Positions 1 to 11,401 of a DNA stretch of 64,000 bases are shown one piece after another. The translations under genes and the position numbers were made by a program. Origin of the DNA: Hydrangea macrophylla. Lineage: Eukaryota > Streptophyta > Magnoliopsida > Cornales > Hydrangeaceae. The stretch is from positions 98,475,887 through 98,539,886 of the forward strand of contig CM066989.1 in NCBI GenBank assembly GCA_033977485.1, in the 5' to 3' direction. Below the pieces are notes generated by a model, which saw only the letters and a list, made by a program, of their open reading frames with translations, was not told where the DNA came from and searched no databases. Each line of letters begins with the position of its first letter. Position 1 is the stretch's first letter.

Positions 1-128
1 TGTACTCTCTCGGACATTGGCTTGAAATCTTCAAACACTGGACGCACAACTACTCTGGGTCGATTCGGACCGAATCCAACTCCTCTGGGTTGGCTGGGAT
101 CGAACCCACCACCTCGTCTCATCGCCAT
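1..128 (-). CDS. N-terminus of an HSP20-like / RTM2-like protein (partial)
   Basis: An open frame of 42 codons starts at ATG 126-128 and runs off the left edge without a stop. The peptide begins with a Gly/Pro/Arg-rich stretch and then reads VRPVFEDFKPMSE. That pattern resembles the start of plant small-heat-shock-like proteins of the RTM2 type, in which a Y/F-E-D-F-x-P motif leads into the alpha-crystallin domain. The domain itself would lie outside the window, so the family call rests on a short motif. A second in-frame ATG lies at 120-122. The next ~1 kb to the right would be its promoter side; an AT-rich TATATAT lies about 45-55 bp upstream of the ATG. An alternative is an unrelated Gly-rich protein. 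Confidence 0.45.
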   Translation of the reverse strand, partial: MAMRRGGGFDPSQPRGVGFGPNRPRVVVRPVFEDFKPMSERV

Positions 129-1180
129 CTCTAAGTAATTCTTGTATTATTCACTTTTGTTTCTCCTTTTGAGCAATATATATGAAGAAATTTTTGTTTA
201 GTCTTTGGTTAAATAGTTGGTTGTAGATGTATGTTTGTATATATATGCTTGTAAAGATAACTCAAAGAGTGCAAAGATTTCAATTCCAATTTTGTTGTTT
301 GGGTGTTGTGTTTGTGAGGTTTGGTATGCCCTTGCCAGTGTATTGAGCATATCTTCTTGTGAGTATAAAGTGGGAAGTTCTTTGTTTGGCCATGTACTCT
401 TTCTTTGCAAGACATGCAAAGTTTGGTTATCCATGTGGATTGACCACTCATTGGAGTTTTAACATGCTAATTTGAAAATTTTGTGATTAGGCTATATTTC
501 TCACTTTCAGCTTCATATTTCATTTACAATTTTGAAATTTAATATATATATATATATATATGTATAAAACTTGTTTCTTTAGGTGCTATACGAAATGAAT
601 ACATTTTTCTTTCTATCTTTCCTTTTTTTGTATCTGTGTGCGCGCGCAATGAGGTTTTTGCGAGAAAGAAAGGAATATGGAGTACATTCTTTCTTTCTTT
701 CTTTCCTCATTTTTTGTGTGTGTGTGTGTGCGCGCGCATGTAGGCATGCGCGTGCAGTGAGGTTTTTGCGAGAAAGTATTATTATTATCTAAATCTACAA
801 ACCAATCAATGCCTTGGTAGGTGAGGCAGGTTATGTAATTTTCATGGTCATACATGTACTCTTGCTTTCTTTTGCTATTTCTGCCAAAATCACAGCCAAT
901 AATGAAGTTCATTTTTGTGAAGCGAAAAAAAAAAAATGAAAGTAGAAATTATTTTTTGACCTACTAACGGATTCTCTTATAAATCACCACAATCTTGGGG
1001 AAAAATGGAAAAAAGGAAAAAATAGATAAATTACTTTCAGGCATCTCTTGGTTTGTTTGTGAACATAGAGATGAAAACATGATAGTTTCTAACTTAAAAG
1101 GAGAGCTAGTAAGACCTGATTTTTTGAAGGAAAAAAAAAAAATCATATAAGATTTTATCTATAAAGAATAAGAATAAAGA
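129..1180. other. Intergenic: microsatellites and a local duplication
   Basis: No gene is supported here. There is a (TA)n run at about 541-561. At about 597-778 a unit of 85-100 bp is tandemly duplicated: each copy has a TTTC-rich stretch, a (TG/CG)n tract with CGCGCGC, and the shared ending GAGGTTTTTGCGAGAAAG. Reading frames in this stretch are low-complexity translations of these repeats. Confidence 0.6.
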
Positions 1181-1332
1181 TTGGGGCACAAACACAATTC
1201 ACAAACACATAAATGTGTGTATCACTCTCCTGATGGTATCCACTGACACTGTGAAATCCACTGACACTGTATGATCCACAGAGGAGAGAGATAGACACAT
1301 TTTGGTATTTGTGAATTGTGTTTGTGCCCAAA
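1181..1332. mobile_element. Short foldback MITE
   Basis: The ends are inverted copies of about 26 bp (GGGCACAAACACAATTCACA on the left at ~1184, its complement on the right at ~1306-1331). The centre carries shorter inverted pieces including an ATCTCTCTCC-type motif. Further partial copies of the same arm lie at 1350-1410 and at 4840-4871, so the region is a cluster of this family. The next element (1429-4828) inserted into one of these copies. Superfamily not assigned. Confidence 0.6.
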
Positions 1333-1695
1333 GCATTGTTAAAAGGATAATTTGCACACAAACAAATCTCACAAACGCGAGGTGTTTGTGAGAATTGTTT
1401 GTGCCCAAAGTTACATTATGGTGTTTGTTAGGCCTGGCAATTGGTTGGATATGGGTAAATATGGGTTGGGTCAAAATAGGTTGGGTCAAAATGGTTTCAA
1501 AACTATTTATAACCCATGAAAATATAGGTCAAATATGGGTTGACCCGGGTTGACTTGTCAACCCGACCAAAATTATCATTATTTTTTTTGAAATTTCTTT
1601 TTACTACTTTTTTCTTTAAAAAAAAAAATCAATTAAAAAAAATTTGGAAAAACAATATTTTTAATTTTTTTAAAAAAAAAAGAAAAGAAAATTGA

Positions 1696-3120
1696 ATGAC
1701 TATTTTACCCTTCAAACTTCAAAATGCTATAACTTGTTAAGACGAAATTAGAATAGAATGTCGTCAGAGCCTATGAAATTAATATTACGACCATTTGGGG
1801 AGCTAAAAAGCATATATATTGTAAAATGACCAAATTACCCTTAGAGCTTACATATAAGAATTTAACATTGTTAAAATCATCAATTAATACAGAGTGACCT
1901 ACCCTAAGGTTTTTCGACGTTCTGGATCCAATGACAGAGTTCATTTGGTTTGAATCTATTTGTAAAATGACTATTTTGCCCTTCAAATTTCAAAATGTCA
2001 TAACTTGTTAAGACGAAACTAGAATTGAACGCCGTCAGAGCCTATGAACTTATTCTAGCATTAAGACCATTTGGGGAGCTAAAAAGCATATATATGGTAA
2101 AATGACCAAATTGCCCTTGGAGCTTACATGTAAGAAGTTAACATTGTTAAAATCATCAATTAATATGGAGTGATCAACCCCTAGGTTTTTCGACGCTCTG
2201 GATCCAATGGTAGGGTCCATTTGCCCTTAATATATTTGTAAAATGACTATTTTGCCCTTCAAATTTCAAAATGTCATAACTTGGTAAGACTAAACTAGAA
2301 TTGAACGTCGTCAGAGCCTGTGAGGTCATATTTAGGATAAAGAACATTTAGGACCTAAAAAGTACATAGATGGTAAAATGACCAAATTGCCCTTGGGGTT
2401 TACATATACGAAGTTAACATTGTTAAAGTCTTCAAATAATACAAAGCGGCTTACTCCGAAGTTTTTCGACGTTCTGAATCCAATGGTGTGGTCCATTTGA
2501 CCTGAATATATTTGTAAAATGACTATTTTGCCCTTAAAACTTTAAAATGTCATAACTTGTTAAAATAAAATCAGAATTTAACGTCGTCAAAGCTTGTGAA
2601 CTCATATTATTATGAAGAACATTTTGGAACCTAAAAAGTATTAGATGTTAAAAATGACCAAATTGCCCTTGGGGCTTACATATAAGATGTTAACATTGTT
2701 AAAGTCATCTAATAATACGTAGTGACCTATTCCAAGGTTTTTTGACGTTCTGAATCCAATGGTGTGGTCCATTTGACCTGAATATATTTGTAAAATGACT
2801 ATTTTGTCCTTAAAACTTTAAAATGCCATAACTTGTTAAAATAAAATCAGAATTTAACGTCGTCAAAAGCTTGTGAACTTATATTATTATGAAGAACATT
2901 ATGGAACCTAAAAAATATTAGATGGTAAAATGACCAAATTGCCCTTGGGGCTTACATATAAGATGTTAACATTGTTAAAGTCATCTAATAATACGGAGTG
3001 ACCTATCCCAAGGTTTTTCGACGTTCTAGATCTAATGCCGAGCTATATTTGCATGAATATATTTGTAAAATGACTATTTTGACGTTATATATTTAACAAC
3101 CCATAACTTGTTAAGATTTA
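1696..3120 (-). repeat. Left array of ~276-bp tandem repeats (minus orientation)
   Basis: The landmark ATGACTATTTTGCCC recurs at 1696, 1967, 2243, 2519, 2795 and 3070, giving spacings of 271, 276, 276, 276 and 275 bp. Each unit also carries GTTTTTCGACGTTCTGGATC, AAATTGCCCTT and AACATTGTTAAA in fixed order. Units differ by scattered substitutions, so the array is not brand new. The two units nearest the centre are the most divergent. Confidence 0.9.
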
Positions 3121-3167
3121 ACCAGAATTGATCATTTTACAATCTATGTACTTTTTAGGCATTTTGA

Positions 3168-4620
3168 TTTAATCTTAACAAGTTATGGCATTTTGAACTT
3201 TTAAGAGTAAAATAATCATTTTGCCCTTATGTATTCAGGTCAAATAGGCTCCTGCATTAGATTTAGAATGTCGAATAATCTTAGTGTAAGTCACCCCGTA
3301 TTATTTTAATACTTTAACAATGTTAACTTATTACAAGTAAGCTCCAAGGGCAATTTGGTCATTTACCGTATATATATATATATATATATATACTTGTACA
3401 TCCTCAAATGTTCTTCATCTTAATGTGAGCTCACAGGTTCTGACGACGTTCAATTCTAGTTTAATCTTAATGCGTTATGAAATTTTAAAGTTTGAAGGGC
3501 AAAATAGTCATTTTAAAAATAGATTTAGACCAAATGGACCCTGGCATTGGATCTAGAACGTCGAAAAACCTTGGGGTAGGTCACTCCATATTATTAAATG
3601 ACTTAAATAATGTTAACATCTTATATGTAAGCCCCAAGGGCAATTTGGTCATTTTACGATCTATAGACCTTTTAGGTTCCAAAATGTTCTTCATAATAAT
3701 ATGAGTTCACAAGCTTTGACGACGTTAAATTCTGATTTTATTTTAAAAAGTTATGGCATTTTAAAGTTTTAAGGGCAAAATAGTCATTTTACAAATATAT
3801 TCAAGTCAAATGGACCACACCATTGGATTCAGAACGTCAAAAAACTTCGGAGTAAGCCGCTTTGTATTACTTGAAGACTTTAACAATGTTAACTTCGTAT
3901 ATGTAAACCCCAAGGGCAATTTGGTCATTTTACCATCTATGTACTTTTTAGGTCCTAAATGTTCTTTATCCTAAATATGACATCACAGGCTCTGAAGGTG
4001 TTCAATTCTAGTTTAGTCTTACCAAGTTATGACATTTTGAAATTTGAAGGGCAAAATAGTCATTTTACAAATATATGCAGGCCAAATGGACCCTACCATT
4101 GGATCCAGAGCGTCGAAAAACTTAGGGGTTGATCACTCCATATTAATTGATGCTTTTAACAATGTTAACTTCTTATATGTAAGCTCCAAGGGCAATTTGG
4201 TCATTTTACCATATATATGCTTTTTAGCTCCCCAGATGGTCTTAATGTTAGAATAAGTTCACAGGCTCTGACGGCGTTCAATTCTAGTTTAGTCTTACCA
4301 AGTTATGACATTTTGAAATTTGAAGGGCAAAATAGTCATTTTACAGATATATTCAGGGGAAATGGACCCTACCATTGGATCCAGAACGTCGAAAAACCTA
4401 GGGGTTGATCACTCCATATTAATTGATGATTTTAATAATGTTAACTTCTTATATGTAAGCTCCAAGGGCAATTTGGTCATTTTACCATATATATGCTTTT
4501 TAGCTCCCCCAAATGGTTTTCATAATAATATGAGCTTATAAACTTTGATGACGTTAAATTCTAATTTTTTATTAACAAATTATGATATTTTGAAGTTTTA
4601 AGGGCAAAGTAGTCATTTTA
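3168..4620 (+). repeat. Right array of ~276-bp tandem repeats (plus orientation)
   Basis: The reverse-complement landmark AAAATAGTCATTTTA (or a close variant) recurs at 3208, 3501, 3777, 4052, 4329 and 4605, with spacings of 293, 276, 275, 277 and 276 bp. This array mirrors the left one, and the symmetry axis lies near 3144. A (TA)n run at about 3369-3391 accounts for the one longer unit. The unit length is a multiple of three, so the same ~70-codon open frame recurs in several copies; I regard that frame as a by-product. Confidence 0.9.
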
Positions 4621-4836
4621 CTAAGTAGTTATAAATTTTTGACACAAAAATGTAGTTTACCAATTTGACACAAAAATGGTTTAACTATTTTCAACCCATT
4701 TTCAAATTATACATTTTATTCGTTCAACCCACTTTCAACCCACAATGAATTTTGCCAGGTCTAAAGTGGTTATTCTTCCAGGTTGGCTTGGGTGGGTTGA
4801 AGCATCCAAAACTATTTTGCCAGGCCTAGTGTTTGT

Positions 4837-5593
4837 GGATCGTGTTTGTGAGATTTACTTGTGCCCAAAGACTTGCTCGCTATAAAATAAGTAGAAAACT
4901 ATGTAATTAGCAAATGTATTCCAAATATATCCTTAGTTTGTGAATTTGCAGGGAAAAAAAAAAAAAAAAAGAGAAGGCATTTACTTGGTATTTTTCCTCC
5001 AACTTCAACAAATCACAAGCAAAACTATTGTACTAAAGGAAAAATAAATAAATAAAGATGAAGAAAAGAGAGAGATGTGACATCTCTCTTTCCTTCATAT
5101 GTATATTTTCACTGTACCTTTTTGTCTGTTTATTTTCCTAAAACTAAAACTTCTCAATCTAATTTTTCACTGTACCTTTTTGTCTGATTATTTTCCTTTT
5201 TCCTTGAACACAGCCTCAAAGCAACAAACCAATGATTCAAACTATTGCTATAGCCATGAACTCACCACTGATTTAGGCATCAAATAGCTCCACTCACAAT
5301 CTATATAGTATACTAAAGTTAAAATTAATTACACCAATTAGAAATACAGAAGACTTCACCACAATTCCTCACATAGTAACATCTACATTTCCTTGAAACC
5401 CAAAAACAAAAATAAAAAAATAAAAATAAAAATAAAAATAAAAAGAAGAAGAAGAAAAAAACATGATTTCAAGCATCAATTTTGAAATGATCGCAAATTT
5501 TCTAAATGGATTCATTTAAGATGACAATCTTTTAACTAAATGTTACGAACACTCTTGAATACAGGGCACACCAACAGGCCACACGGTTTTAAG
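4837..5593. other. Intergenic, AT-rich
   Basis: No gene seen. A ~65-bp unit containing TTTTCACTGTACCTTTTTGT is tandemly duplicated at about 5104-5195. An AAAAAT-type microsatellite lies at 5405-5460. Confidence 0.5.
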
Positions 5594-5752
5594 AATAATG
5601 CTAGAATCACAAAGAGATGCTAACAAAAAGATGTGACATCCCATATGCACCCATGTGGCAAAAATAAGTGTGGTGGGTCTTACTGCCACATGAACGCCAC
5701 ATCTGTTTGTTAGCATCTCTTTGTGGCTATTTTGTGACTCTAGCGTTACTCC
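5594..5752. mobile_element. Foldback MITE, ~160 bp
   Basis: The ends are imperfect inverted repeats (AATAATGCTAGAATCACAAA at 5594; AGTAACGCTAGAGTCACAAA read from 5752 on the minus strand). An inner pair, AAGAGATGCTAACAAA against its complement at ~5707-5722, extends the fold. The flanks carry GTTTTAA on both sides, a candidate target duplication. Superfamily uncertain; a Mutator-type MITE is one possibility. Confidence 0.55.
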
Positions 5753-6576
5753 AGTTTTAATTTTATGTGAAAATATAGACGTTTTGAGCTTTTCAACCAT
5801 CCATAGCATGTGAACAATATGAATTTTCAAGTTTCGCAAAAAATTAAATATGGAATCATCTGCTAATTGATCAAGTTTCAAACTTTCAAAATACTTTAAT
5901 ACACAACACTACTTTCCAGCTATACCCTTTGCTAAAATCTTCTCTAAGTATACCTGCATCATCAACAAAACCTAATTAGTGATTATACACTAGTAAAAAA
6001 AAAAAAGGTTGGGAATCTAAAAAGAATGCACCTTCGTGTACTTCCTAAACATCTTTCCTAAATGAATGAAAATACAGAAACATACAGTGCTTATACAGAT
6101 ATAAATATACATGTATATTCATCATATTTTAATTTATTACATTCTTTTCCAGGGATGGGAATGCCGAAGACAATAGATTTTAGACCAACTCTCACTTTTC
6201 TCAAGTTTTTATGGAAACCAGTATTGTGTTGGTATGATAAAGAACCAGTTCTTGGGGCAGTTACAAAAACACAAACTGGTTATTTTCTGAACTACAGAAC
6301 CGGCTCTTAGGTTACCCAAACCGCCTCTAGGGAAAACATGATTACACAAATTGGGCTGCTGTTTCAAAGTTTACCAACTATTTTGACAATCTGATCTTAT
6401 CAAAATGCATACATGAAAGTGCCAACAAGACATAACAAGAGTGTTACAACTCTAAATGCCCATCTAGACTCTTAGCATGTACTTGACATAATTGGAATGA
6501 ACAATCACAAGTATAAGCCTTACAACTCTAAATGTGCCTATAATTAAGAAAATCGCAAACCTTTCGAGACCAAAGT
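5753..6576. other. 3' flank of the VMA12-type gene, no other gene
   Basis: I see no coding exon with support. This stretch lies downstream of the stop codon of the minus-strand gene at 6577 and probably includes its 3' untranslated region. The 82-codon frame at 6062-6310 has no recognisable motif. Confidence 0.4.
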
Positions 6577-9500
6577 TTACTGATTCTTCTTTAACTTGGA
6601 AGTCGACGATGAGAGCCTAAGATCTTGGCTCGAACTTCTAATTATGAAAAGAAGTGTTTCCAAAAGCATACCACATACCAACCCGAGGATGCCTCCAGCA
6701 GCGTTCTGAAAGTTCAAATTAGAGGACCATCAAATTTAGGGTTTGTTTGGTTTGCGGATTCTGTAAGGCTCTGTTTGGTTCATGGACTAAGTGAGGGAAA
6801 AGAAAGGAAAACACTGTAGAAAATGTTTCCTTTGATTGGTTACCAAGGGAAATAGTAAGAAAAGTGGGAAGGAAAAGGAACTAGTTTTCCATCTTTTTTT
6901 TCTTCCTTTCCCTTTCCCTCAATGAATCTACAAACCATACAAAGCCTTGAGGAAACAAGAAGGTAAAGAAAAACTAGTTCCCTTGTGTTCTCCATCATGC
7001 TTAAATAACTTTAATAGTTAAAATTTTCCATAAAATTGTTGTAAAATAAAAAATAAAAAAATAAAAAAAATAAAAAAAGGAAAAAGGAGGAAAGTGACTC
7101 ACAAAATTCATATATTTACTATTTTCTTCTGTATATTATATTCCTTTCCAATTTCCTCGCTATTTTACTTGGTAACCAAACAAAGGAACACGTTTTCCAT
7201 ATGTTTTCCTTTCTTTTTCCTCACTAAATTCACAAACCAAACACATCCTCAGTACAACCAAATGAACTAAAATGGCTACTGGGGAAGAAAATTTAGTAGC
7301 TAAAGATGAATAAACTATTGTCTCTTTGACGGCGCCATACCATAACTGGATTGTGGTTAAATAACGCTCTGAATGCAAAATATCCAAACAAATAGCCAGT
7401 GAACATTATTAGCACAACATGTAAACCTGTAACGTTAAAGATTAACGTTAGATTCATAATACCTAAATTAAGACAGACTTAGTATAAAAGCAACTTCAGA
7501 ATTATTATCCAGATCATCAGTTGAAAGCTTGGAGTGAGAGAACGATATTAAAAATAAAATAAAAATAAAAAATAAAAAATGTTGTGAAATGGCAAGGAAA
7601 AGCTTGTGTTAAGCTTTAGGCTCTATTTGGTTTGTGATTTAGAGAAGGAAAATGAAAACTAGTTCATTTGAATTTTTCGCCATGTCTAATTAAAAATTAG
7701 GGTTAATTACATTTTACCGCTATGTGGTTTGGCCCATTTTCACTTTACCTCCTTGTGGTTCAAAAGTGAACACTTAAACCCCTATGGTTTCAAACTAAAG
7801 TGAAACTATTTAGACTTCCCTCAAAACTGATCAAAAATTTTAAATTGGCCAAATATATTAACACTTAAAACCCCTTCGTGAGGTTAATTTTGGGGGTTAA
7901 ATCCCCAATATGGGGATAATACTACCATTTAATTCTCTTATGTAAGGTTGATTTTTAGCACTTAACCCCTTTGTGGAGCTAATTCTATGAGGGTTAGTTT
8001 TGACACTTAAACTCTCCTTTGTAGGGCTAATTTTAACACTTAGTATGTTCACTTTAGTCCAAAACCACAAGGGGGTTAATTGTCCACTTTTGAACCACAT
8101 GGGGTGAAGTGAAAATGGACCTAATCACAGGGCATAATTAACCCTAAAAATTATTACTTTTAAATATAATTGTAAACTAAGAAAAAAAGGGAGGTAAGCA
8201 ACTCACAAAATTCAAAAAAAATAATTTATTTCTCACTGAATTTCTTTTCCTTCCCTCACTAAATCCATGAATCAACCAGAGTCTCAGTTTGGGGGAAATT
8301 GGTGAAAAGGAAACAAGTAGACCGTTATTTTAGCAAATAGGCAAGTTACAAAGTATAAGCAGTTAGTTCGGTACTTAATAAAAGACCAACACATGAACAA
8401 GGATCATGATTTCAAAATGGACCATACAGAAGATTCACATCTAAGAAAGTGGCCAATTTTTAGTAATTACATAACTAATTGCGAACTAGCGATATAGAGA
8501 AAACGTACCAATGACCCAAAAAAAGTTCTGATACAGATAAAGTGACCGGCACATTAGTCATGATACTGAATTTCAGCAAGAAAATCGATTCATCAATCTC
8601 TTGTGTGGGTGGTAAAAAAAAAACCTTCTTTTCCCCCTCAAGTTCTACAATATAATATGGAGAAATGGAAGAGACGAGAAAAGTATTTAAAACTGAGGGA
8701 GATGACAGATATCAGAGACATGGAGAAAATGATGGATTTGATTCATTTCTCATGTCTGCATAGGTGCCGTATTGGATATGAATCAGATTTCGGATCAATC
8801 TATGTTGATTGACTACCTCATTATGTTGTTGCTAGCAAATCCCACTATTGTTGGTCTTGGATCTTCCAAATCATTACCGCAGGATATCAGAATGTTTTCA
8901 CGTAAGCATCAGAAACCTAAGCCTACGTTCGGACATTTTTGAGATTCCGCTAATAACCAACGAATGTAAGAGAGAGAGAGAGAGAGCATAAAGATATTTC
9001 AAAAATCAATACCCTTAATTGAAGTCAATAAACTTGCTTACCTCTAAGTGGCATATTTAGGCTCTAGAAAATCCCTAAGGCAACATTAATTACGTTCTAA
9101 AAATAGCTCAACACTACATGGTAACAACATAAGATTTCAATTTTATACTTAACTTTGAGAAAGGTCCAAAAGTAGAAAAATACAACAATTCCAATTTAGA
9201 AAAGAAATCTCCTACTTAAACTCTAAAATAAACGTTACGAAAGACCTTTAAGCCTGGGGTGTATCCCTCAGTCTTGAGGATTCATTGACTAAAGCTCACA
9301 AAATTCAGCGACCAACCATATAGTTGAACTTCCATGGAAATTGAACTGCTCAAGTACGTCCACTTTTTCATACAAGTTCACATAAACAAGGGACAGTTGT
9401 AGAATATGGGATTTGACGTTACAGATAATTGAGAAAAGATTAAGGGTACACTCAGAGTGGCAAATTCAGAGTACTTTTGCTTAGCCTTATAGTTAAGAAT

Positions 9501-11180
9501 ATATCATCTTCTTCATCCTCAACTTCTTTTCAAGACTCAGATGTCCAAATTTACACCTTTGTAGTAAATCAAAGTCTAATTGCAAATCATTCTCAGTGGT
9601 GCATCAATTTTCCTTTCAGATGAGCGAGTAGTTGCCCAACATTTCCCCTCTCCTTTAGCCTCGGTAGTAAAAATTCGTCTCTATCTAACTCCGTCCTATA
9701 GTTTCTAAGGATATTAACAGATAATGGTTGCCTATACGCATTTTATTTACATACACACCTGGAGTCAGTCCATGTAAAACTTAAGTTGATCGTATTCCAT
9801 CAATTTGGGAAACGCTTTTTAGGCATGTTTTTCCCGAAGATGAATTTGTAATATCAAATCCTAAATGCTCAAAAACCGAACCTTGCCAACACGACTTTGA
9901 TTTTTGAAATGTACAAACCTACCAAACCAGCTTCACTCATTAAAGTCTCAAAAGTATTTATCCATTTCTTTCTTATATCTAATCGTTCATCTCACAGAAG
10001 GCTATAAATGCCACGCCATCAACTTTAGACCACTATTCTACTACAATTTAAAAAAATAAAAATAATTAATAAATCCTTCTAATTAATTCTATGGGTTCGT
10101 TTTCCTTGCTAAATTAATTCCATGGTTCTGATTCTTGCAATGTCAAGATATCATGAATTTGGATCTACAATTAATAAATTTGGATGGAAAGTAGGAAATT
10201 GATTAACCCATTAGAGACTGGTTGGGAAAACAAGGTCTTTGGTTCATAAGTGAACTATTGTACAAATTTAAATGTTTGGTGAGTGCTAATTGCTTGCATA
10301 GGAGTCCATGCCTAGTCAAATAACTCTCTTTAAACTAGTTCATTATCAAACCAACATGGTTCTCACAAGATCCAGATAAAAAGTGAGATCTAAACCGAAC
10401 TTGGTCCAATTTTACTATTTTAGTCTTCCCCAAACAGACCCTTGGAAAATTTCAGATGTTTCAGTTTTTCTCAGCTCATTCAGATAAAATGCAGAAAATC
10501 ACAACAAAGTGAAGCTAATTTTATCAAAACCAAATTAAATCAATAAAAAAAATTTAATTAATTAAAAAAAATCCAGGAACATGCAGGTATCATTTAATCA
10601 AATTATCTGAAAGCTCATGAATTCCATTTCAAAAACCACCAAATTGAATTGAAGAATTACTAAAAGAGAGGGAAAAAAAATCAACTCACCAAACCCTAGC
10701 TGATCTTTGTAAGTAGAGAAGGGCTCATTCAAATCCTTCCTGGGTGTGATGTCCTTCACAAGCTCATCATACGCATTCCTCTCCGCTACTTCCTCTAGCT
10801 TCCTCAATCTCGCTTTCAATTCCTCACTCTAAAAACCCACCAAAAAAAAAAAACTTTAACAAAAACACACCCATATATATATATATATATATAAATCCGA
10901 ATTTGCTCACCTTTTCTCTGGGTTTGGGGCTGGTGAAGATGAAATCGGACCCGGAGAAGAGGAGGACGATATCGGGTCGGGTTGACGGGTCGGATGCGGA
11001 CCAGAGGGATCGGAGAGATTTGTAGGGAATGGTGGGTTGAGAAGAGAGAGATGAAGCGGCTCGCCGGAGGTCTGGGGTGAGGTGAGGGTCGCCGGAGGCC
11101 GAGGTGAGGAATGAACGGATGGGTTCGGTGGTTGATATGAACAGACCGGTGGTTGGGTTTGAAGAACGGTCGGTGGTCAT
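6577..11180 (-). CDS. VMA12: ER-resident V-ATPase assembly factor, Vma12/TMEM199 type, frameshifted last exon
   Basis: Four exons on the minus strand: 10911-11180, 10690-10828, 7341-7426 and 6577-6706, all with GT-AG introns (82, 3263 and 634 bp). The ~207-residue product would be a small ER membrane protein that helps assemble the V0 sector of the vacuolar H+-ATPase. Exon 1 carries a soluble N-terminal region with [10 protein letters not shown] and [11 protein letters not shown]. Exon 2 has [18 protein letters not shown] and the signature [10 protein letters not shown]. Exon 3 encodes the first membrane segment ([21 protein letters not shown]) interrupted at NPVM. Exon 4 encodes AAGGILGLV and the second membrane segment. 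The order and wording match plant Vma12-like proteins as I remember them. Odd point: a run of three C at 6660-6662 (plus strand) is one base too long, so the second membrane segment shifts frame and stops at 6638-6640. The conserved tail and a natural stop (6577-6579) continue in the other frame. The start at 11180 follows family length. Confidence 0.85.
6767..7251. mobile_element. Foldback MITE in intron 3 of the VMA12-type gene
   Basis: Left arm GGCTCTGTTTGGTTCATGGA then AGTGAGGGAAAAGAAAGG; the right arm is its imperfect complement ending at ~7251, where TTTGGTTACCAAG also pairs. Arms are ~100 bp. Tourist/Harbinger-like GTTTGGTT ends, but no clean duplication was found. Related copies lie at 7618-8286 and, partially, at 36046-36195. 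Confidence 0.6.
7618..8286. mobile_element. Second MITE of the same family, carrying a nested element
   Basis: It starts AGGCTCTATTTGGTTTGTGA and ends with the related complement near 8286. It lies in intron 2. Its middle is occupied by the element at 7699-8145, so the two halves are about 80 and 140 bp. Confidence 0.5.
7699..8145. mobile_element. Nested TIR element (AGGGTTAATTA ends)
   Basis: Ends AGGGTTAATTA (7699-7709) and its complement (8135-8145) with longer imperfect pairing through TATGTGGTTTGGCCCATTTTC. Both flanks are the 7-bp sequence AAAAATT (7692-7698 and 8146-8152). 447 bp, no coding capacity. Because the flank is A/T-only, the duplication could be partly chance. Confidence 0.6.
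8287..10689. other. Rest of intron 2 of the VMA12-type gene
   Basis: No exon signature is visible here for the host gene or another one. It holds a (GA)n tract at ~8970-8986 and a dispersed repeat at about 10209-10445 that recurs at 13690-13905 (shared landmarks: TAAATGTTTGGTGAGTG-like, TTCATTATCAAACCAA-like, CCAAACAGACCCT). Confidence 0.5.
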
Positions 11181-11401
11181 GGTGTGGATCTTCTGGGTTG
11201 ATATGATCAGACAAGTGTGGAGTTTGAGAATTGTTGGGATTGGAGGTCAGATTGGTGAGGCAAGTCTCTTCTCTCTCTCTCTCTCTCTCACCTCTCTCCC
11301 CTTCTCTTCTCTTCTACTCTGTTTGGTAAATACCGAATATATCACTCAAGTTGGTTGGATATAAAAGCACGTTCATTTTTTAATTAGTATAATTATTTTT
11401 A
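11181..11401 (-). promoter_or_regulatory. 5' flank of the VMA12-type gene with (GA)n tract
   Basis: Just upstream of the start codon (minus strand) lies a GA-rich stretch: (CT)n on the plus strand at ~11267-11290 followed by CTTCTCTTCT repeats to ~11317. GA/CT tracts are common in plant core promoters and leaders. No convincing TATA box could be fixed. Confidence 0.35.

Larger units (their letters stand above)
1429..4828. mobile_element. Non-autonomous hAT-type element, giant foldback structure
   Basis: The 3400-bp element has 12-bp perfect terminal inverted repeats (TAGGCCTGGCAA at 1429-1440, complement at 4817-4828). Both sides carry the perfect 8-bp duplication GTGTTTGT (1421-1428 and 4829-4836). 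The 8-bp duplication and the TAG-start ends are typical of hAT transposons. No transposase frame exists inside. The subterminal parts are rich in GGGTTGGGT / CAACCCA. The interior consists of two opposed arrays of ~276-bp repeats meeting near 3144, so the whole element can fold back on itself. A second copy of the terminus (TTGCCAGGTCTA, ~4753-4764) sits just inside the right end, which suggests a secondary insertion or end duplication. Confidence 0.85.

Noticed and set aside
60..128. GGTTCGATCCC-like string resembling a tRNA B box
   Set aside because: No A box, no cloverleaf and no CCA-side acceptor stem; the string is part of an open frame.
3492..4541. Recurring ~70-codon frames starting MKGKIVIL in the 276-bp repeats
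   Set aside because: The unit length is divisible by three, so any chance frame recurs in each copy; there is no conserved substitution pattern visible and the frame is also broken in several units.
8603..8812. 69-codon frame in intron 2 of the VMA12-type gene as an extra exon
   Set aside because: The exons on either side join in phase with the family sequence without it, and it lies on the opposite strand.
10816..11214. 132-codon frame overlapping exon 1 of the VMA12-type gene
   Set aside because: It lies in another frame on the same strand and has no family resemblance, while the overlapping frame matches a known protein and has splice sites.
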